Part shown: positions 1-8,502 of the stretch, piece by piece | How positions within the stretch are numbered: the stretch's first letter is position 1 | How the letters are laid out: each line of letters opens with the position of its first letter | NCBI RefSeq assembly: GCF_024295805.1 | Contig: NZ_JANCLX010000017.1 | Location: 62,001 to 126,000 of the forward strand | Length of the DNA: 64,000 nucleotides | Reading direction: 5' to 3' | Source: Streptomyces cucumeris | GTDB lineage: Bacteria; Actinomycetota; Actinomycetes; Streptomycetales; Streptomycetaceae | Translations under genes and position numbers: made by a program | The notes under the pieces: generated by a model | The model's input: the letters and a program-made list of their open reading frames with translations, nothing else | What the model was told of the DNA's origin: nothing | Database searches by the model: none

Positions 1-271
1 GCGCGGGAAGCGGGGCGAGCCGCCTCGATGTCAGCGGCCTACCGCAGCCGGAGCCGAGCCCAACGGTGACGGTCGGAGAAGAAGACGGCGGCCCAAGCAG
101 CAAGCGCCACCGAATGGTTGCCGGTGCGCCCATGAGGCGCGTGGAGTGTCTCCGCGTCGGCACGGAGAAGCGGGTGGCCGTCGTCCACAGCCCGCCCAGA
201 GCTACTGGCGGAGAGCGGGCAGGAACGCTACGGAGCGTGACAGCACCCCGCTGCCGACGACAGGAACGACA
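1..271. other. Gene-free left edge of the window
   Basis: No convincing gene. The open frames here have no ribosome site and no recognisable product, and their residue composition is that of chance frames in GC-rich DNA. The stretch lies downstream of the 3' end of the tRNA-Tyr gene, where tRNA-targeted elements would sit if present. No integrase or excisionase is visible within the part included. Confidence 0.5.
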
Positions 272-308
272 ACGGCCCCCGGCCGCGTTTCCGCAGCTCG
301 GGGGCCGT
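272..308 (-). terminator. Intrinsic terminator of the tRNA-Tyr transcript
   Basis: Two perfect 10-bp arms (ACGGCCCCCG at 272-281 and CGGGGGCCGT at 299-308) enclose a 17-nt loop. On the minus strand the stem is followed by a T-containing tract (TTGTCGTT). It begins about 10 bp past the 3' end of the tRNA. Confidence 0.7.
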
Positions 309-318
309 CTTCCCAGTG

Positions 319-400
319 TGGCGGCGCCAGGATTCGAACCTGGGTAGGCTAAGCCGACGGATTTACAGTCCGCTCCCATTGGCCACTCGGGCACACCGCC
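319..400 (-). tRNA. tRNA-Tyr (anticodon GTA)
   Basis: The minus strand folds as an 82-nt type II tRNA. The acceptor stem pairs GGCGGTG with CGCCGCC, the T-loop is GGTTCGAATCC, the long variable arm is typical of bacterial tRNA-Tyr, and the anticodon GTA lies at plus positions 364-366. The discriminator is A and the CCA end is not encoded. The tRNA sits next to yajQ. From memory, the equivalent S. coelicolor tRNA-Tyr is the attachment site of the integrative element SLP1. Here the gene is intact with its own terminator close behind, so the site looks unoccupied. Confidence 0.96.
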
Positions 401-589
401 TGGGATGTGGCCAGGTGCTCCGCTCGCGCGTCGCTGCTCCCTGGCAACGACGTAAACAATACCTGATGCGGAGGGGTGGTTCGCCACCCGGTTGATCGCC
501 TCTGGATCATGGCCGAGATCGCTAGGCTGGCTGGTGCGGTCCGTGGGGCCGTACCACTGACGGATCTACGTACGAGGAGCCAACTCAAG

Positions 590-1078
590 ATGGCCGACTC
601 CAGTTTCGACATCGTCTCGAAGGTCGAGCGGCAGGAGGTCGACAACGCTCTCAACCAGGCGAGCCGCGAGATCTCCCAGCGCTACGACTTCAAGAACGTC
701 GGTGCCTCGATCGAGTGGTCGGGCGAGAAGATCGAGATGCGCGCCAACTCCGAGGAGCGGGTGAAGGCGATCCTCGATGTCTTCCAGTCCAAGCTGGTGA
801 AGCGCGGGATCTCACTGAAGTCGCTGGACGCGGGCGAGCCGCAGGCGTCGGGCAAGGAGTACAAGATCTTCGCCTCCATCGAGGAGGGGATCACCCAGGA
901 GAACGCGAAGAAGGTCGCCAAGATCATCCGCGATGAGGGCCCGAAGGGCGTCAAGGCGCAGGTGCAGGGCGAAGAGCTGCGGGTGTCGTCCAAGAGCCGC
1001 GACGATCTCCAGTCGGTGATCGCCCTGCTCAAGGGCAAGGACTTCGACTTCGCGCTCCAGTTTGTGAACTACCGCTAG
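590..1078 (+). CDS. yajQ: YajQ-family nucleotide-binding protein (UPF0234/DUF520)
   Basis: A 162-residue cytosolic protein matching the YajQ family along its whole length. It opens with the characteristic ADSSFDIVSKVERQEVDNAL segment and continues through the YDFKNVGASIEWSG region and a C-terminal LLKGKDFDFALQFVNYR. Family members bind nucleotides, and some bind cyclic di-GMP and act as effectors; that role is not shown in Streptomyces. The frame is open further upstream, but the ATG at 590 is chosen because GAGGAG (574-579) lies 10 bp before it and the family N-terminus starts here. It is a single-gene unit ending at a strong hairpin shared with the convergent acetyltransferase gene. Confidence 0.93.
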   Translation: MADSSFDIVSKVERQEVDNALNQASREISQRYDFKNVGASIEWSGEKIEMRANSEERVKAILDVFQSKLVKRGISLKSLDAGEPQASGKEYKIFASIEEGITQENAKKVAKIIRDEGPKGVKAQVQGEELRVSSKSRDDLQSVIALLKGKDFDFALQFVNYR

Positions 1079-1136
1079 ACCCTCTCTGACCTGTGTGAAT
1101 GCCACAGGGGCTCGTAGTGCCCACTGCGATGGGCGA

Positions 1137-1175
1137 GACCAGTGCTCCGCGCCGGACCGGCGCGGAGCACTGGTC
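1137..1175. terminator. Bidirectional terminator between yajQ and the acetyltransferase gene
   Basis: A perfect inverted repeat: a 19-bp arm at 1137-1155, a single central base at 1156, and its complement at 1157-1175. It lies in the 121-bp gap between two convergent genes and can serve both. Confidence 0.85.
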
Positions 1176-1199
1176 GTGAGGGGCCGGGTACGGGGCCGC

Positions 1200-1754
1200 T
1201 CAGCGGAGGTCGAGGAGCAGCACGTCGTGGAGGTCAGCCCCCTGCCAGGGACGTGCCTCGCCGATCTTGCGGTAGCCCCACGCCCGGTATGCGGCCGACG
1301 CCGCCTTGGCGTCCGGGTGGACGTTGAGGATCACCCGCTCGGCCTCGATGCCGTCGAGCAGCGCCCGGTGCAGGCGGTGGGCGATGCCACGGCCTCGCCA
1401 CGGACCGCGAACGGCGAGCTCCATGAGCCCGAAGGTGCGGTTCCCGGTCTCGCGCCGCATATCGTCGGGCACCGGCTCGGTCAGTTGGTCCCACCACCGT
1501 GTGTCGCGGCCCAGCGGGTAGCCGTACGCCATGCCGGCCGGCTCTCCGTCCTCGGTCCGGGCGAGGATGGCTCGGAAAGTGTCTTTGCGGGTCTGGGAAC
1601 GGAAGCGGCGGAAGGTGGCGTCGACATCTTCCGCGGTCTCGTAGTACGGCGGTTCCGCGAAGGCTTCGGCGTAGATCAGCCGGATCGCGCCCTCGGCCCG
1701 CGCCGCGGCGCGCCCGTCCATTCGCTCGACAGTGATGGCTCCTGGCGTCGTCAT
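1200..1754 (-). CDS. GNAT-family N-acetyltransferase
   Basis: A 184-residue cytosolic protein with a GNAT fold. Acetyl-CoA motif A is visible as LAVRGPWRGRGIAHRLHRAL (an R-x-x-G-x-G/A loop), followed by the motif B region VILNVHPDAKAASAAYRAWGYRKIG near the C-terminus. The substrate cannot be read from sequence. The ATG at 1754 (MTTPGAITV) is preferred over the GTG further upstream because GGGGGAG lies a few bases before it and the domain begins soon after. It is a stand-alone gene, convergent with yajQ. Confidence 0.85.
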   Translation of the reverse strand: MTTPGAITVERMDGRAAARAEGAIRLIYAEAFAEPPYYETAEDVDATFRRFRSQTRKDTFRAILARTEDGEPAGMAYGYPLGRDTRWWDQLTEPVPDDMRRETGNRTFGLMELAVRGPWRGRGIAHRLHRALLDGIEAERVILNVHPDAKAASAAYRAWGYRKIGEARPWQGADLHDVLLLDLR

Positions 1755-1867
1755 GTCGTGCTCCCCCGGACGGTCCCGTCGATCCGCTCGCCACACTCCC
1801 GGAGAGCCCCGCTGTCGATGCGCCGACTTACGAGGCGAGCCGAGTTGGGCACCTCAAGTCCCGGTCC

Positions 1868-1889
1868 GTGCGCCCCTGGAGGGGCGCAC
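1868..1889 (-). terminator. Hairpin downstream of the YccF gene
   Basis: GTGCGCCCCT and AGGGGCGCAC form a 10-bp perfect stem around GG, 20 bp past the stop codon of the YccF-family gene. There is no T-tract, as is usual in Streptomyces. Confidence 0.5.
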
Positions 1890-1908
1890 CCGGCCTCAAG
1901 GCCCCGCC

Positions 1909-2301
1909 TCAGCGGCCCGCGAAGGGCTGGTCCGTGGGGACGATCTCGTGGCCCAGGGGGGTGAGGGAGATCGGGATGAGCTTGAAGTTGGCCAGGCCCA
2001 GCGGGATGCCGATGATCGTCAGGCACATCACGACGCCCGTGACGATATGGCCGAGCGCCAGCCACCAGCCCGCGAGGACGAGCCAGAGGACATTGCCCAC
2101 GCAGGAGGGGGCGCCCGCGTCGCGGCGGGGGACGGCCATACGGCCGAAGGGCCAGAGGGCGAAGCCCGCGATGCGGAAGGAGGCGATCCCGAAGGGGATG
2201 CCGATGATGGTGATGCACAACAGCACACCGGCCAGGACATAGCCGAGGGCCATCCAGAGGCCGGCCAGGACCAGCCAGATGATGTTCAGGAGCGTCTTCA
2301 T
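1909..2301 (-). CDS. YccF-domain inner-membrane protein
   Basis: A 130-residue membrane protein built from two YccF repeats. One runs from the N-terminus (NIIWLVLAGLWMALGYVLAG... TIIGIPFGIASFRIA). The second covers about residues 66-115 (NVLWLVLAGWWLALGH... TIIGIPLGLANFKL). The paired TIIGIP motifs are the family signature. The biochemical role of YccF proteins is not known. Its ATG overlaps the stop codon of htpX by four bases (ATGA), so the two are translationally coupled. This suggests a shared role in membrane protein quality control, which is inference from context only. Confidence 0.88.
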   Translation of the reverse strand: MKTLLNIIWLVLAGLWMALGYVLAGVLLCITIIGIPFGIASFRIAGFALWPFGRMAVPRRDAGAPSCVGNVLWLVLAGWWLALGHIVTGVVMCLTIIGIPLGLANFKLIPISLTPLGHEIVPTDQPFAGR

Positions 2302-3161
2302 CGCTGGTTGCCTGCCATCTCCTCGAGGCGGGTGATGCGCTCCGCCATGGGCGGGTGGGTGGAGAAGAGCTTGGACATGCCGCCACCGGCGCCGAAGGGG
2401 TTGGCGATCATCATGTGGCTGGCGGTCTCCAGCCGGGGCTCAGGGGGCAGCGGAAGCTGCTTGGTGCCGGCGTCCAGTTTGCGGAGGGCGCTGGCGAGGG
2501 CGAGGGGGTCGCCGGTGAGCTGGGCGCCGGAGGCGTCCGCCTCGTACTCGCGGGAGCGGCTGACGGCGAGCTGGATCAGGGAGGCCGCCAGCGGGCCCAG
2601 GATCATGATCAGCAGCATGCCGAGAAAGCCGGGGCCCTCGTCGTCGTCGGACCGGCCGAAGGGGATCAGCCAGGCGAAGTTGACCAGGAACATCACCACG
2701 GTGGCGAGGGCACCGGCGATGGAGGAGATGAGGATGTCGCGGTTGTAGACATGGCTCAGCTCATGGCCGATCACCCCGCGCAGCTCACGCTCGTCGAGCA
2801 GCCGCAGGATGCCGTCGGTGCAGCACACCGCCGCGTTCCGCGGGTTGCGTCCGGTGGCGAAGGCGTTGGGCGCCTCGGTCGGGGAGATGTAGAGGCGAGG
2901 CATCGGCTGGCGGGCGGCCGTGGAGAGCTCACGGACCATGCGGTAGAGCTGGGGCGCCTCGAATTCGCTCACCGGGCGGGCGCGCATGGCGCGCAGGGCC
3001 AGCTTGTCGCTGTTCCAGTAGGCGTAGGCGTTGGTCGCGAGGGCGACGAAGACCGCGATGATCAGTCCCGTACGCCCGAAGAGACTGCCGATCACGATGA
3101 TGAGCGCGGACAGTCCCCCGAGGAGTACGGCGGTCTTCAGCCCGTTGTGCCGGCGGTGCAC
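2298..3161 (-). CDS. htpX: HtpX-type membrane zinc metalloprotease
   Basis: A 287-residue M48B peptidase. Two N-terminal membrane segments (about residues 8-45) precede the zinc-binding HELSH motif (residues 133-137). Further hydrophobic segments follow (about 142-200), then the glutamate motif SREYEADASG that supplies the third zinc ligand. HtpX proteins degrade misfolded membrane proteins under envelope stress. The GTG at 3161 is chosen because GGGAGGG sits about 7 bp upstream and the family N-terminus (HRRHNGLKTAVLLGGL) begins there; upstream in-frame sequence is not conserved in type. It is 146 bp downstream of nuoN2 on the same strand and has its own promoter candidate, so read-through is possible but not required. 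Confidence 0.93.
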   Translation of the reverse strand: MHRRHNGLKTAVLLGGLSALIIVIGSLFGRTGLIIAVFVALATNAYAYWNSDKLALRAMRARPVSEFEAPQLYRMVRELSTAARQPMPRLYISPTEAPNAFATGRNPRNAAVCCTDGILRLLDERELRGVIGHELSHVYNRDILISSIAGALATVVMFLVNFAWLIPFGRSDDDEGPGFLGMLLIMILGPLAASLIQLAVSRSREYEADASGAQLTGDPLALASALRKLDAGTKQLPLPPEPRLETASHMMIANPFGAGGGMSKLFSTHPPMAERITRLEEMAGNQR

Positions 3162-3240
3162 GGTACGCCCTCCCAAGTAGTGCCGCGGGGGAACCTTCGG
3201 TCGGTTTCTCCACCTTCCAGTGGACCCTCCCGAACTGGTC

Positions 3241-3267
3241 AACGCCAGGTGAGGACCACTAGTTCCC
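3241..3267 (-). promoter_or_regulatory. Candidate sigma-R-type promoter for htpX
   Basis: On the minus strand, GGGAAC (plus 3262-3267) and GTT (plus 3241-3243) are separated by exactly 18 bp. This resembles the S. coelicolor sigma-R consensus GGAAT-N18-GTT. It would give a leader of roughly 70 nt before the htpX GTG. Confidence 0.4.
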
Positions 3268-3307
3268 TTGTGCACACCGCCGGGGCGGCAGACCGGTGAG
3301 GATCAGA

Positions 3308-4891
3308 TCACAGCAGGGTGCCCGAGGCGAAGCGGAGCACGAGCTGGGGGGCGCCGGACAGGGCGATGCCGAGGACGGCGGCCAGGCCGATGGCGGCGGT
3401 GAGCGGGGCACCCGCCGTCCGGGGGAGGGCCGTCTCCCCCAAAGGGGCGTCGGCGGGGGCGTCGGCGGGAGTGCGGAAGAGCGCCGCGGTCCACTGGAGG
3501 TAGTAGTAGAGCGCGATCACCACGTTCACGGCCATCACCACGGCCAGCCAGCCCAGCCCGGCGTCGACGGCCGCGGAGAAGACGGCCACCTTGGCGAAGA
3601 GCCCGATGATGCCCGGGGGCAGTCCGGCCAGGCAGAGCAGGAAGAAGCCGAGGGCGAGGGCGGCGGCCGGGCGGGTGGCGTACAGACCGCGGTAGTCGGT
3701 GAGCCGGTTGCCCGGACGGGAACGGGCGACCAGGGCGGCCACGGCGAACGCGCCGAGGTTCACGGCCGCGTACATCAGGGCGTAGGCGACGGTGGAGCCC
3801 ACGGCGTGGGAGATCTCCCGGTCGCTGTCCCCGTACCCGGCGGCGGCGATCGGCACCAGCAGGTAGCCCGCCTGTGCGACGGAGGACCAGGCGAGCAGCC
3901 GGACGGCGCTGAAGGGGCGCTCGGGGCGCTGGCGCAGCGCGGCGGCGTTGCCCGCGGTCATGGTCAGCGCGGCGAGGACGGCGACCACCGGGCCCCACAC
4001 ATCGGCGTAGGACGGGAAGGCGAGGACGGTCACCAGGATCAGACCGGAGAAGCCGACGGCCTTGCCGATGACGGAGAGGTACGCGGCGACCGGGACGGGC
4101 GCGCCCACATAGGTGTCCGGGACCCAGAAGTGGAAGGGGACGGCCGCGGTCTTGAACGCGAAGCCGACCAGGGTGAGCACCACGCCCGCCTGGGCGAGCG
4201 TGTCGAGCCGGGGGTCGACGTGGCCGAGGCCCTCGGCGATCCGGGAGAGGTGGAGGCTGCCGGTGGCGGCGTAGACGAAGCTGACGCCCAGCAGCATCAC
4301 GGCGGTCGCGGTGACCGAGGAGAGGAAGAACTTCAGCGCGGCCTCGGAGGAGAGGCGGTCGCCGCGGCGCAGCCCGACCAGGGCGAAGGCCGGGAGGGAG
4401 GCCACCTCCAGGGCGATGACGAGGGTCGCCAGATCACGGGAGGCGGGCAGCAGGGCGGCGCCGGAGGCGGAGGAGAGCAGCAGGAACCAGAACTCGCCCG
4501 CGGGGAGTTTGAGATCCGCGATGTTGCTGATGGACAGCAGCGCGGTGAGCAGCGCCCCGCCGAGCACCAGGAACTGGATGACGAGCGCGAAGCTGTCGGC
4601 CGTGTAGCTGCACACCTCGGCGTCGGAGGTCAGGCAGAACGTGGAGCGGTCGCCGTCGAGCAGCGGCAGCAGGCTGAGCGCGGCCAGGGCCAGGCCCCCG
4701 ATGGCCAGCGAACCCAGCAGCGGTTTGCGGTGCTCGGGCAGGAAGAGGTCGGCGACGAGGCAGACCAGGGCGGCCACGGCGGCGATGGTGGGCGGGGCGA
4801 TGGCGAGCCAGTCGACCGACTGGACCAGGCTCCCGGCCAGCGCGGGGGCGTCCGCGGCGAGCCCGGAGGTGCCCGGGGCGATCGGGGTCAT
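3308..4891 (-). CDS. nuoN2: NADH-quinone oxidoreductase subunit N, second copy
   Basis: A 527-residue polytopic protein of the antiporter-like NuoL/M/N class, the last gene of the second nuo cluster. It carries the family's conserved core, including FKTAAVPFHFWVPDTYVGAP in mid-protein, and a later lysine-bearing helix at AGLPPGIIGLFAKVAVF. Such subunits carry proton half-channels in the membrane arm. Its ATG shares one base with the nuoM2 stop (TGATG), which fixes the start, although the frame is open for about 290 codons upstream as a shadow of nuoM2. It is more diverged from the nuoN of the 14-gene operon (at 36493-38145) than a recent duplicate would be. Confidence 0.92.
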   Translation of the reverse strand: MTPIAPGTSGLAADAPALAGSLVQSVDWLAIAPPTIAAVAALVCLVADLFLPEHRKPLLGSLAIGGLALAALSLLPLLDGDRSTFCLTSDAEVCSYTADSFALVIQFLVLGGALLTALLSISNIADLKLPAGEFWFLLLSSASGAALLPASRDLATLVIALEVASLPAFALVGLRRGDRLSSEAALKFFLSSVTATAVMLLGVSFVYAATGSLHLSRIAEGLGHVDPRLDTLAQAGVVLTLVGFAFKTAAVPFHFWVPDTYVGAPVPVAAYLSVIGKAVGFSGLILVTVLAFPSYADVWGPVVAVLAALTMTAGNAAALRQRPERPFSAVRLLAWSSVAQAGYLLVPIAAAGYGDSDREISHAVGSTVAYALMYAAVNLGAFAVAALVARSRPGNRLTDYRGLYATRPAAALALGFFLLCLAGLPPGIIGLFAKVAVFSAAVDAGLGWLAVVMAVNVVIALYYYLQWTAALFRTPADAPADAPLGETALPRTAGAPLTAAIGLAAVLGIALSGAPQLVLRFASGTLL

Positions 4892-6483
4892 CACTTGCCT
4901 CCCGCGAGGAGCTGCTGCACGGCCGGGTCGCTGAGGCCGAGGAGGGCCGCGGGCCAGAGCCCGGTGAGGACGGTGAGGGCCACCAGGGGGCTCCATGCGG
5001 CGGCCTCGTGGCCGCGGACGTCGGCCAGGGCGGGCCGCGCCCCGGGTTCGGCGGGGTGCTGCCCGGGCTCGGCCGGGTGGTCGCCCATGCAGACGCGCCG
5101 GACCACGATGAGCATGTAGGCGGCGGTCAGCAGGGTGCCGAACCCGGCGAGCGCCATGAAGGTGAGGAACGCCGGGCGGCTGAGCCCCTCGGCGGGTTCG
5201 AACGCGCCGAACATGGCGAGCATCTCGCCCCAGAACCCGGCGAGTCCGGGCAGTCCCAGGGAGGCCACGGCGCCGAAGGCGAGCAGTCCGCCGAGGCGCG
5301 GCGCCCGTCCGTAGAGGGCCGCGCCGCTGCTGCCGGAGAGCTGGTCGAGGTCGGTGGTGCCGGTGCGGTCCTTGAGCGCGCCGACGAGGAAGAACAGCAG
5401 TCCGGTGATCAGGCCGTGGGCGATGTTGGCGAACAGCGCACCGTTGACCCCGGTGGGGGTGAGGGTCGCGATGCCCAGCAGTACGAAGCCCATATGGCCG
5501 ACGGAGGAGTAGGCGATCAGCCGCTTGAGGTCGCCCTTGGCCCCGGAACGGGCCAGCGCCAGACAGGCCAGCGATCCGTAGAGGATGCCGATGACGGCGA
5601 ACGCGGCGAGGTAGGGCGCGTAGGTGTGGGCACCGTCGGGGGTCATCGGCAGCACGATGCGGACCAGCCCGTAGGTGCCCATCTTCAGCAGGACGCCCGC
5701 CAGGAGGACGGAGCCGACGGTGGGGGCGGCGGTGTGGGCGTCGGGCAGCCAGCTGTGCAGCGGCCACATCGGGGCCTTGACGGCCAGTCCGGTGATGATG
5801 GCCAGGGCGGCGATCAGCTGGGTGGTGTGACTGAGCCCGGAGCCGTTGTCAGAGGCGAGCGCCACCATGTCGAAGGTGCCGCCCTTGAGCCCGACGAGCA
5901 GCAGGCCCAGCAGCATCACGACGGAGCCGAGCAGGGTGTAGAGGATGAACCGCCAGGCGGCGCGCTCGCGTTCGGCGCCTCCCCATCGGTGGATGAGGAA
6001 GTACATCGGGATGAGCACCATCTCGAACGCCAGGAAGAACAGCATCAGGTCGAGGACCGCGAAGCTGGCGAGGGTGCCGCCCTCCAGGAGCAGCAGCAGC
6101 GAGACGAACGCCTTCGGCGACCCCCCGGCGGGCGGGTTGAAGTAGCCGTAGAGCGCGCAGAGGAAGGTCAGCAGCGCGGTCAGCACCAGCAGCGGCAGGG
6201 AGACGCCGTCCACCCCGAGGTGGATACGGATGTCCAGCGCCGGGATCCAGCTGACGTCGGTCTGCGCCTGCATCCGGGCCGGTCGGTCGTGGTCGAACCC
6301 GGCGGTCAGGGCGATGGCGACGGCCAGCACCGCACCGGTGACGGTCACCCCGTGCCGGAGCACGGCCTGCTCGGGGCCGCGGCCGCGCAGCCCGGGCGGG
6401 GCCGGGAGCAGCGCGGCGACGGAGCCGAGCAGCGGCAGCACGACCAGGGCCAGGAGGAGGACTTGCAGGGCGGTGTGGTTCAC
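4891..6483 (-). CDS. nuoM2: NADH-quinone oxidoreductase subunit M, second copy
   Basis: A 530-residue membrane-arm subunit. NuoM signatures are visible: FFLAFEMVLIPMYFLIHRWGG with the conserved glutamate of helix 5, then KAPMWPLHSWLPDAHTAAPT and GDLKRLIAYSSVGHMGFV. These residues form the proton path in this antiporter-like subunit. The start is a GTG at 6483, three bases after the nuoL2 stop. There is a small tandem AEPG(Q/A) repeat in a loop near residues 475-490 (HPAEPGQHPAEPGARP), which looks like a local expansion. Confidence 0.92.
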   Translation of the reverse strand: MNHTALQVLLLALVVLPLLGSVAALLPAPPGLRGRGPEQAVLRHGVTVTGAVLAVAIALTAGFDHDRPARMQAQTDVSWIPALDIRIHLGVDGVSLPLLVLTALLTFLCALYGYFNPPAGGSPKAFVSLLLLLEGGTLASFAVLDLMLFFLAFEMVLIPMYFLIHRWGGAERERAAWRFILYTLLGSVVMLLGLLLVGLKGGTFDMVALASDNGSGLSHTTQLIAALAIITGLAVKAPMWPLHSWLPDAHTAAPTVGSVLLAGVLLKMGTYGLVRIVLPMTPDGAHTYAPYLAAFAVIGILYGSLACLALARSGAKGDLKRLIAYSSVGHMGFVLLGIATLTPTGVNGALFANIAHGLITGLLFFLVGALKDRTGTTDLDQLSGSSGAALYGRAPRLGGLLAFGAVASLGLPGLAGFWGEMLAMFGAFEPAEGLSRPAFLTFMALAGFGTLLTAAYMLIVVRRVCMGDHPAEPGQHPAEPGARPALADVRGHEAAAWSPLVALTVLTGLWPAALLGLSDPAVQQLLAGGK

Positions 6484-6486
6484 GGG

Positions 6487-8502
6487 TCAGGCTCCCGCTG
6501 CGACGAGGACGGCGGCGACGGCCAGGACGAGGGAGCCCGCGAGCAGTGCGCCGAGGTAGGTCTGCACATTGCCGGTCTGGGCCCGGCGGACGGCGGCGCC
6601 GAACAGGCCGGGCGCGGCGGCGAAGCCGCGTACGTAGGTCTCGATGACCTCGCGGTCCAGGAAGCGGACGAGACCGGCGGCGGCGCGCACCGGGCGGACG
6701 AACAGCGCGCCGTAGACGGCGTCGAGGTGGAAGCCGGTGGCGGCGTGGCGGTGCAGCGGGCCGAGCAGGAGGCGGCCGGGGTCGGCCGGGTCGGGCGCGG
6801 CCGCGACGGAGCCGTAGGCGGCCTCGTGGGTGGCGATCGCCTCGGCCTCGGAGACGGCGTCGGCGGCGTCGGGGTGGGCGGCGACCGCGCCGAGCGGGAC
6901 GCGGGCGGCGCGGGCGGAGGTGTGCCGCCAGGCGCCGTACATCACCAGGGCTCCGGCGAGCGCCATACCGGTGCCCAGGACGGAGGTGGTGAGGGTCGGG
7001 GTGAGGCTCTCGCCGTCGAACCAGTCGGGCAGGGCGCCGTAGCCCAGGCCGAACGCGGCGGTGGGCACGAACAGCACCCACAGCACGGCGTTCATGGCGA
7101 CCGGCTGCTTCCCGTGGTCCGGGACGGGCTCGCCCTTGCCGTGGAAGGCCATCAGCCACAGCCGGGCGGCGTACCCGGCGGTGAGCAGGGCGGTGAGCAG
7201 TCCGGCGAGGAGGACGGTCCAGCCGACGCCCTCGGGGATGTCGGCGGTGTGGCCGGTGGCGGCGTGTTCGGCGGCGCCGAGCACGGCCTCCTTGGAGAAG
7301 AAGCCCGCGAAGGGCGGGATGGCGGCGAGCGCGAGCAGCGCGACCGTCACCGTCCAGAAGGCGTCCGGGATCCGCTTGGTGAGACCGCTCATCCGGGACA
7401 TGGCGGCCAGCGAGTTGGTGCCGGCGGCGTGGATGATCACGCCCGCGCCGAGGAAGAGCAGCGCCTTGAACGCACCGTGCGCGATCAGGTGGAAGACGGC
7501 GGCGCCGCGGTCGCCGACGGCCAGCGCCCCGGTCATGTAGCCGAGCTGGCCGACCGTCGAGTAGGCGAGGACGCGTTTGATGTCGTCCTGGGCGAGCGCG
7601 GCGAGCGCGGAGCCGACCATGGTGACGGCCGCCATGACGGCGAGCACGGCGAGCGCGGCGGCGGAGGAGAGGAAGACGGGCAGCAGCCGGGCGATGAAGT
7701 AGACACCGGCGGCCACCATGGTCGCGGCGTGGATGAGCGCGGAGACCGGGGTGGGACCGGCCATCGCGTCGGGCAGCCAGGTGTGCAGCGGGAACTGCGC
7801 GGACTTGCCCGCGACCCCGGCGAGCAGCAGCAGCGCGATCAGGGTCGGATGGTCCAGCGGGGCGCCGGAGTCCGAGGTGAGCCGGGTGACGATACCGCTG
7901 ATGCTGAAGGTGCCGGTGTCGCCCGCGAGGACGAAGAGGCCGATCAGGAACGGGACGTCGCCCAGCTTGGTGACCAGGAACGCCTTGAGGGAGGCGGACC
8001 GGGCGGCCGCGGTCTCCCAGTAGTGGCCGACCAGGAAGTACGAGCAGATGCCCATGATCTCCCAGCCGACCAGCAGCACGATGAGGTCGTCCGAGTAGAC
8101 GACGAGCATCATCGCGGCGGTGAACAGGGAGACCAGCGCGGCGTAGGAGGAGTAGCGCGGGTCGTCGCGCAGATAGCCGGTCGAGTAGATCTGGACGCAG
8201 CAGGCCACCACCCCGACGAGGACCGCGACCAGGGCGGCGAACCCGTCGACGTTCAGGGCGAGGTCGACGGGGACCGAGCCGGTGTCGGCGAGCCGGGTCG
8301 AGGCGTGCAGGGGCGCGGTTCCGGAGCCCTCTCCCCCGCCCTGGCGCACGGCGACGAGGACGGCGAGCGCGGTCGCGGCCAGGGTGGGCAGCACGGCCAG
8401 CGGACGGACGAAACCGGGAGCGCGGCGGCCCGCCCCGAGGCCCACGAGGGCGCCGAGGAAGGGCAGCAGGGGGACGAGAACGGCGGCGGTCGTGGTCGTC
8501 AC
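6487..8502 (-). CDS. nuoL2: NADH-quinone oxidoreductase subunit L, second copy
   Basis: A 671-residue distal proton-pumping subunit. The conserved motifs are present: LLVGWEIMGICSYFLVGHYW (key glutamate), GKSAQFPLHTWLPDAMAGPT and QDDIKRVLAYSTVGQLGYM. The C-terminal part should hold the long lateral helix typical of NuoL. The start is a GTG whose last bases overlap the nuoK2 stop (GTGA), indicating translational coupling. The length is close to the family's usual 600-670. Confidence 0.93.
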   Translation of the reverse strand: MTTTTAAVLVPLLPFLGALVGLGAGRRAPGFVRPLAVLPTLAATALAVLVAVRQGGGEGSGTAPLHASTRLADTGSVPVDLALNVDGFAALVAVLVGVVACCVQIYSTGYLRDDPRYSSYAALVSLFTAAMMLVVYSDDLIVLLVGWEIMGICSYFLVGHYWETAAARSASLKAFLVTKLGDVPFLIGLFVLAGDTGTFSISGIVTRLTSDSGAPLDHPTLIALLLLAGVAGKSAQFPLHTWLPDAMAGPTPVSALIHAATMVAAGVYFIARLLPVFLSSAAALAVLAVMAAVTMVGSALAALAQDDIKRVLAYSTVGQLGYMTGALAVGDRGAAVFHLIAHGAFKALLFLGAGVIIHAAGTNSLAAMSRMSGLTKRIPDAFWTVTVALLALAAIPPFAGFFSKEAVLGAAEHAATGHTADIPEGVGWTVLLAGLLTALLTAGYAARLWLMAFHGKGEPVPDHGKQPVAMNAVLWVLFVPTAAFGLGYGALPDWFDGESLTPTLTTSVLGTGMALAGALVMYGAWRHTSARAARVPLGAVAAHPDAADAVSEAEAIATHEAAYGSVAAAPDPADPGRLLLGPLHRHAATGFHLDAVYGALFVRPVRAAAGLVRFLDREVIETYVRGFAAAPGLFGAAVRRAQTGNVQTYLGALLAGSLVLAVAAVLVAAGA

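Noticed and set aside
66..352. Overlapping short frames left of the tRNA gene
   Set aside because: They run into the tRNA-Tyr gene, and end in residues translated from it. No protein-like features.
3296..5119. A 607-codon plus-strand frame antisense to nuoN2
   Set aside because: Same low-complexity shadow pattern, no ribosome site, and fully opposite a clear NuoN.
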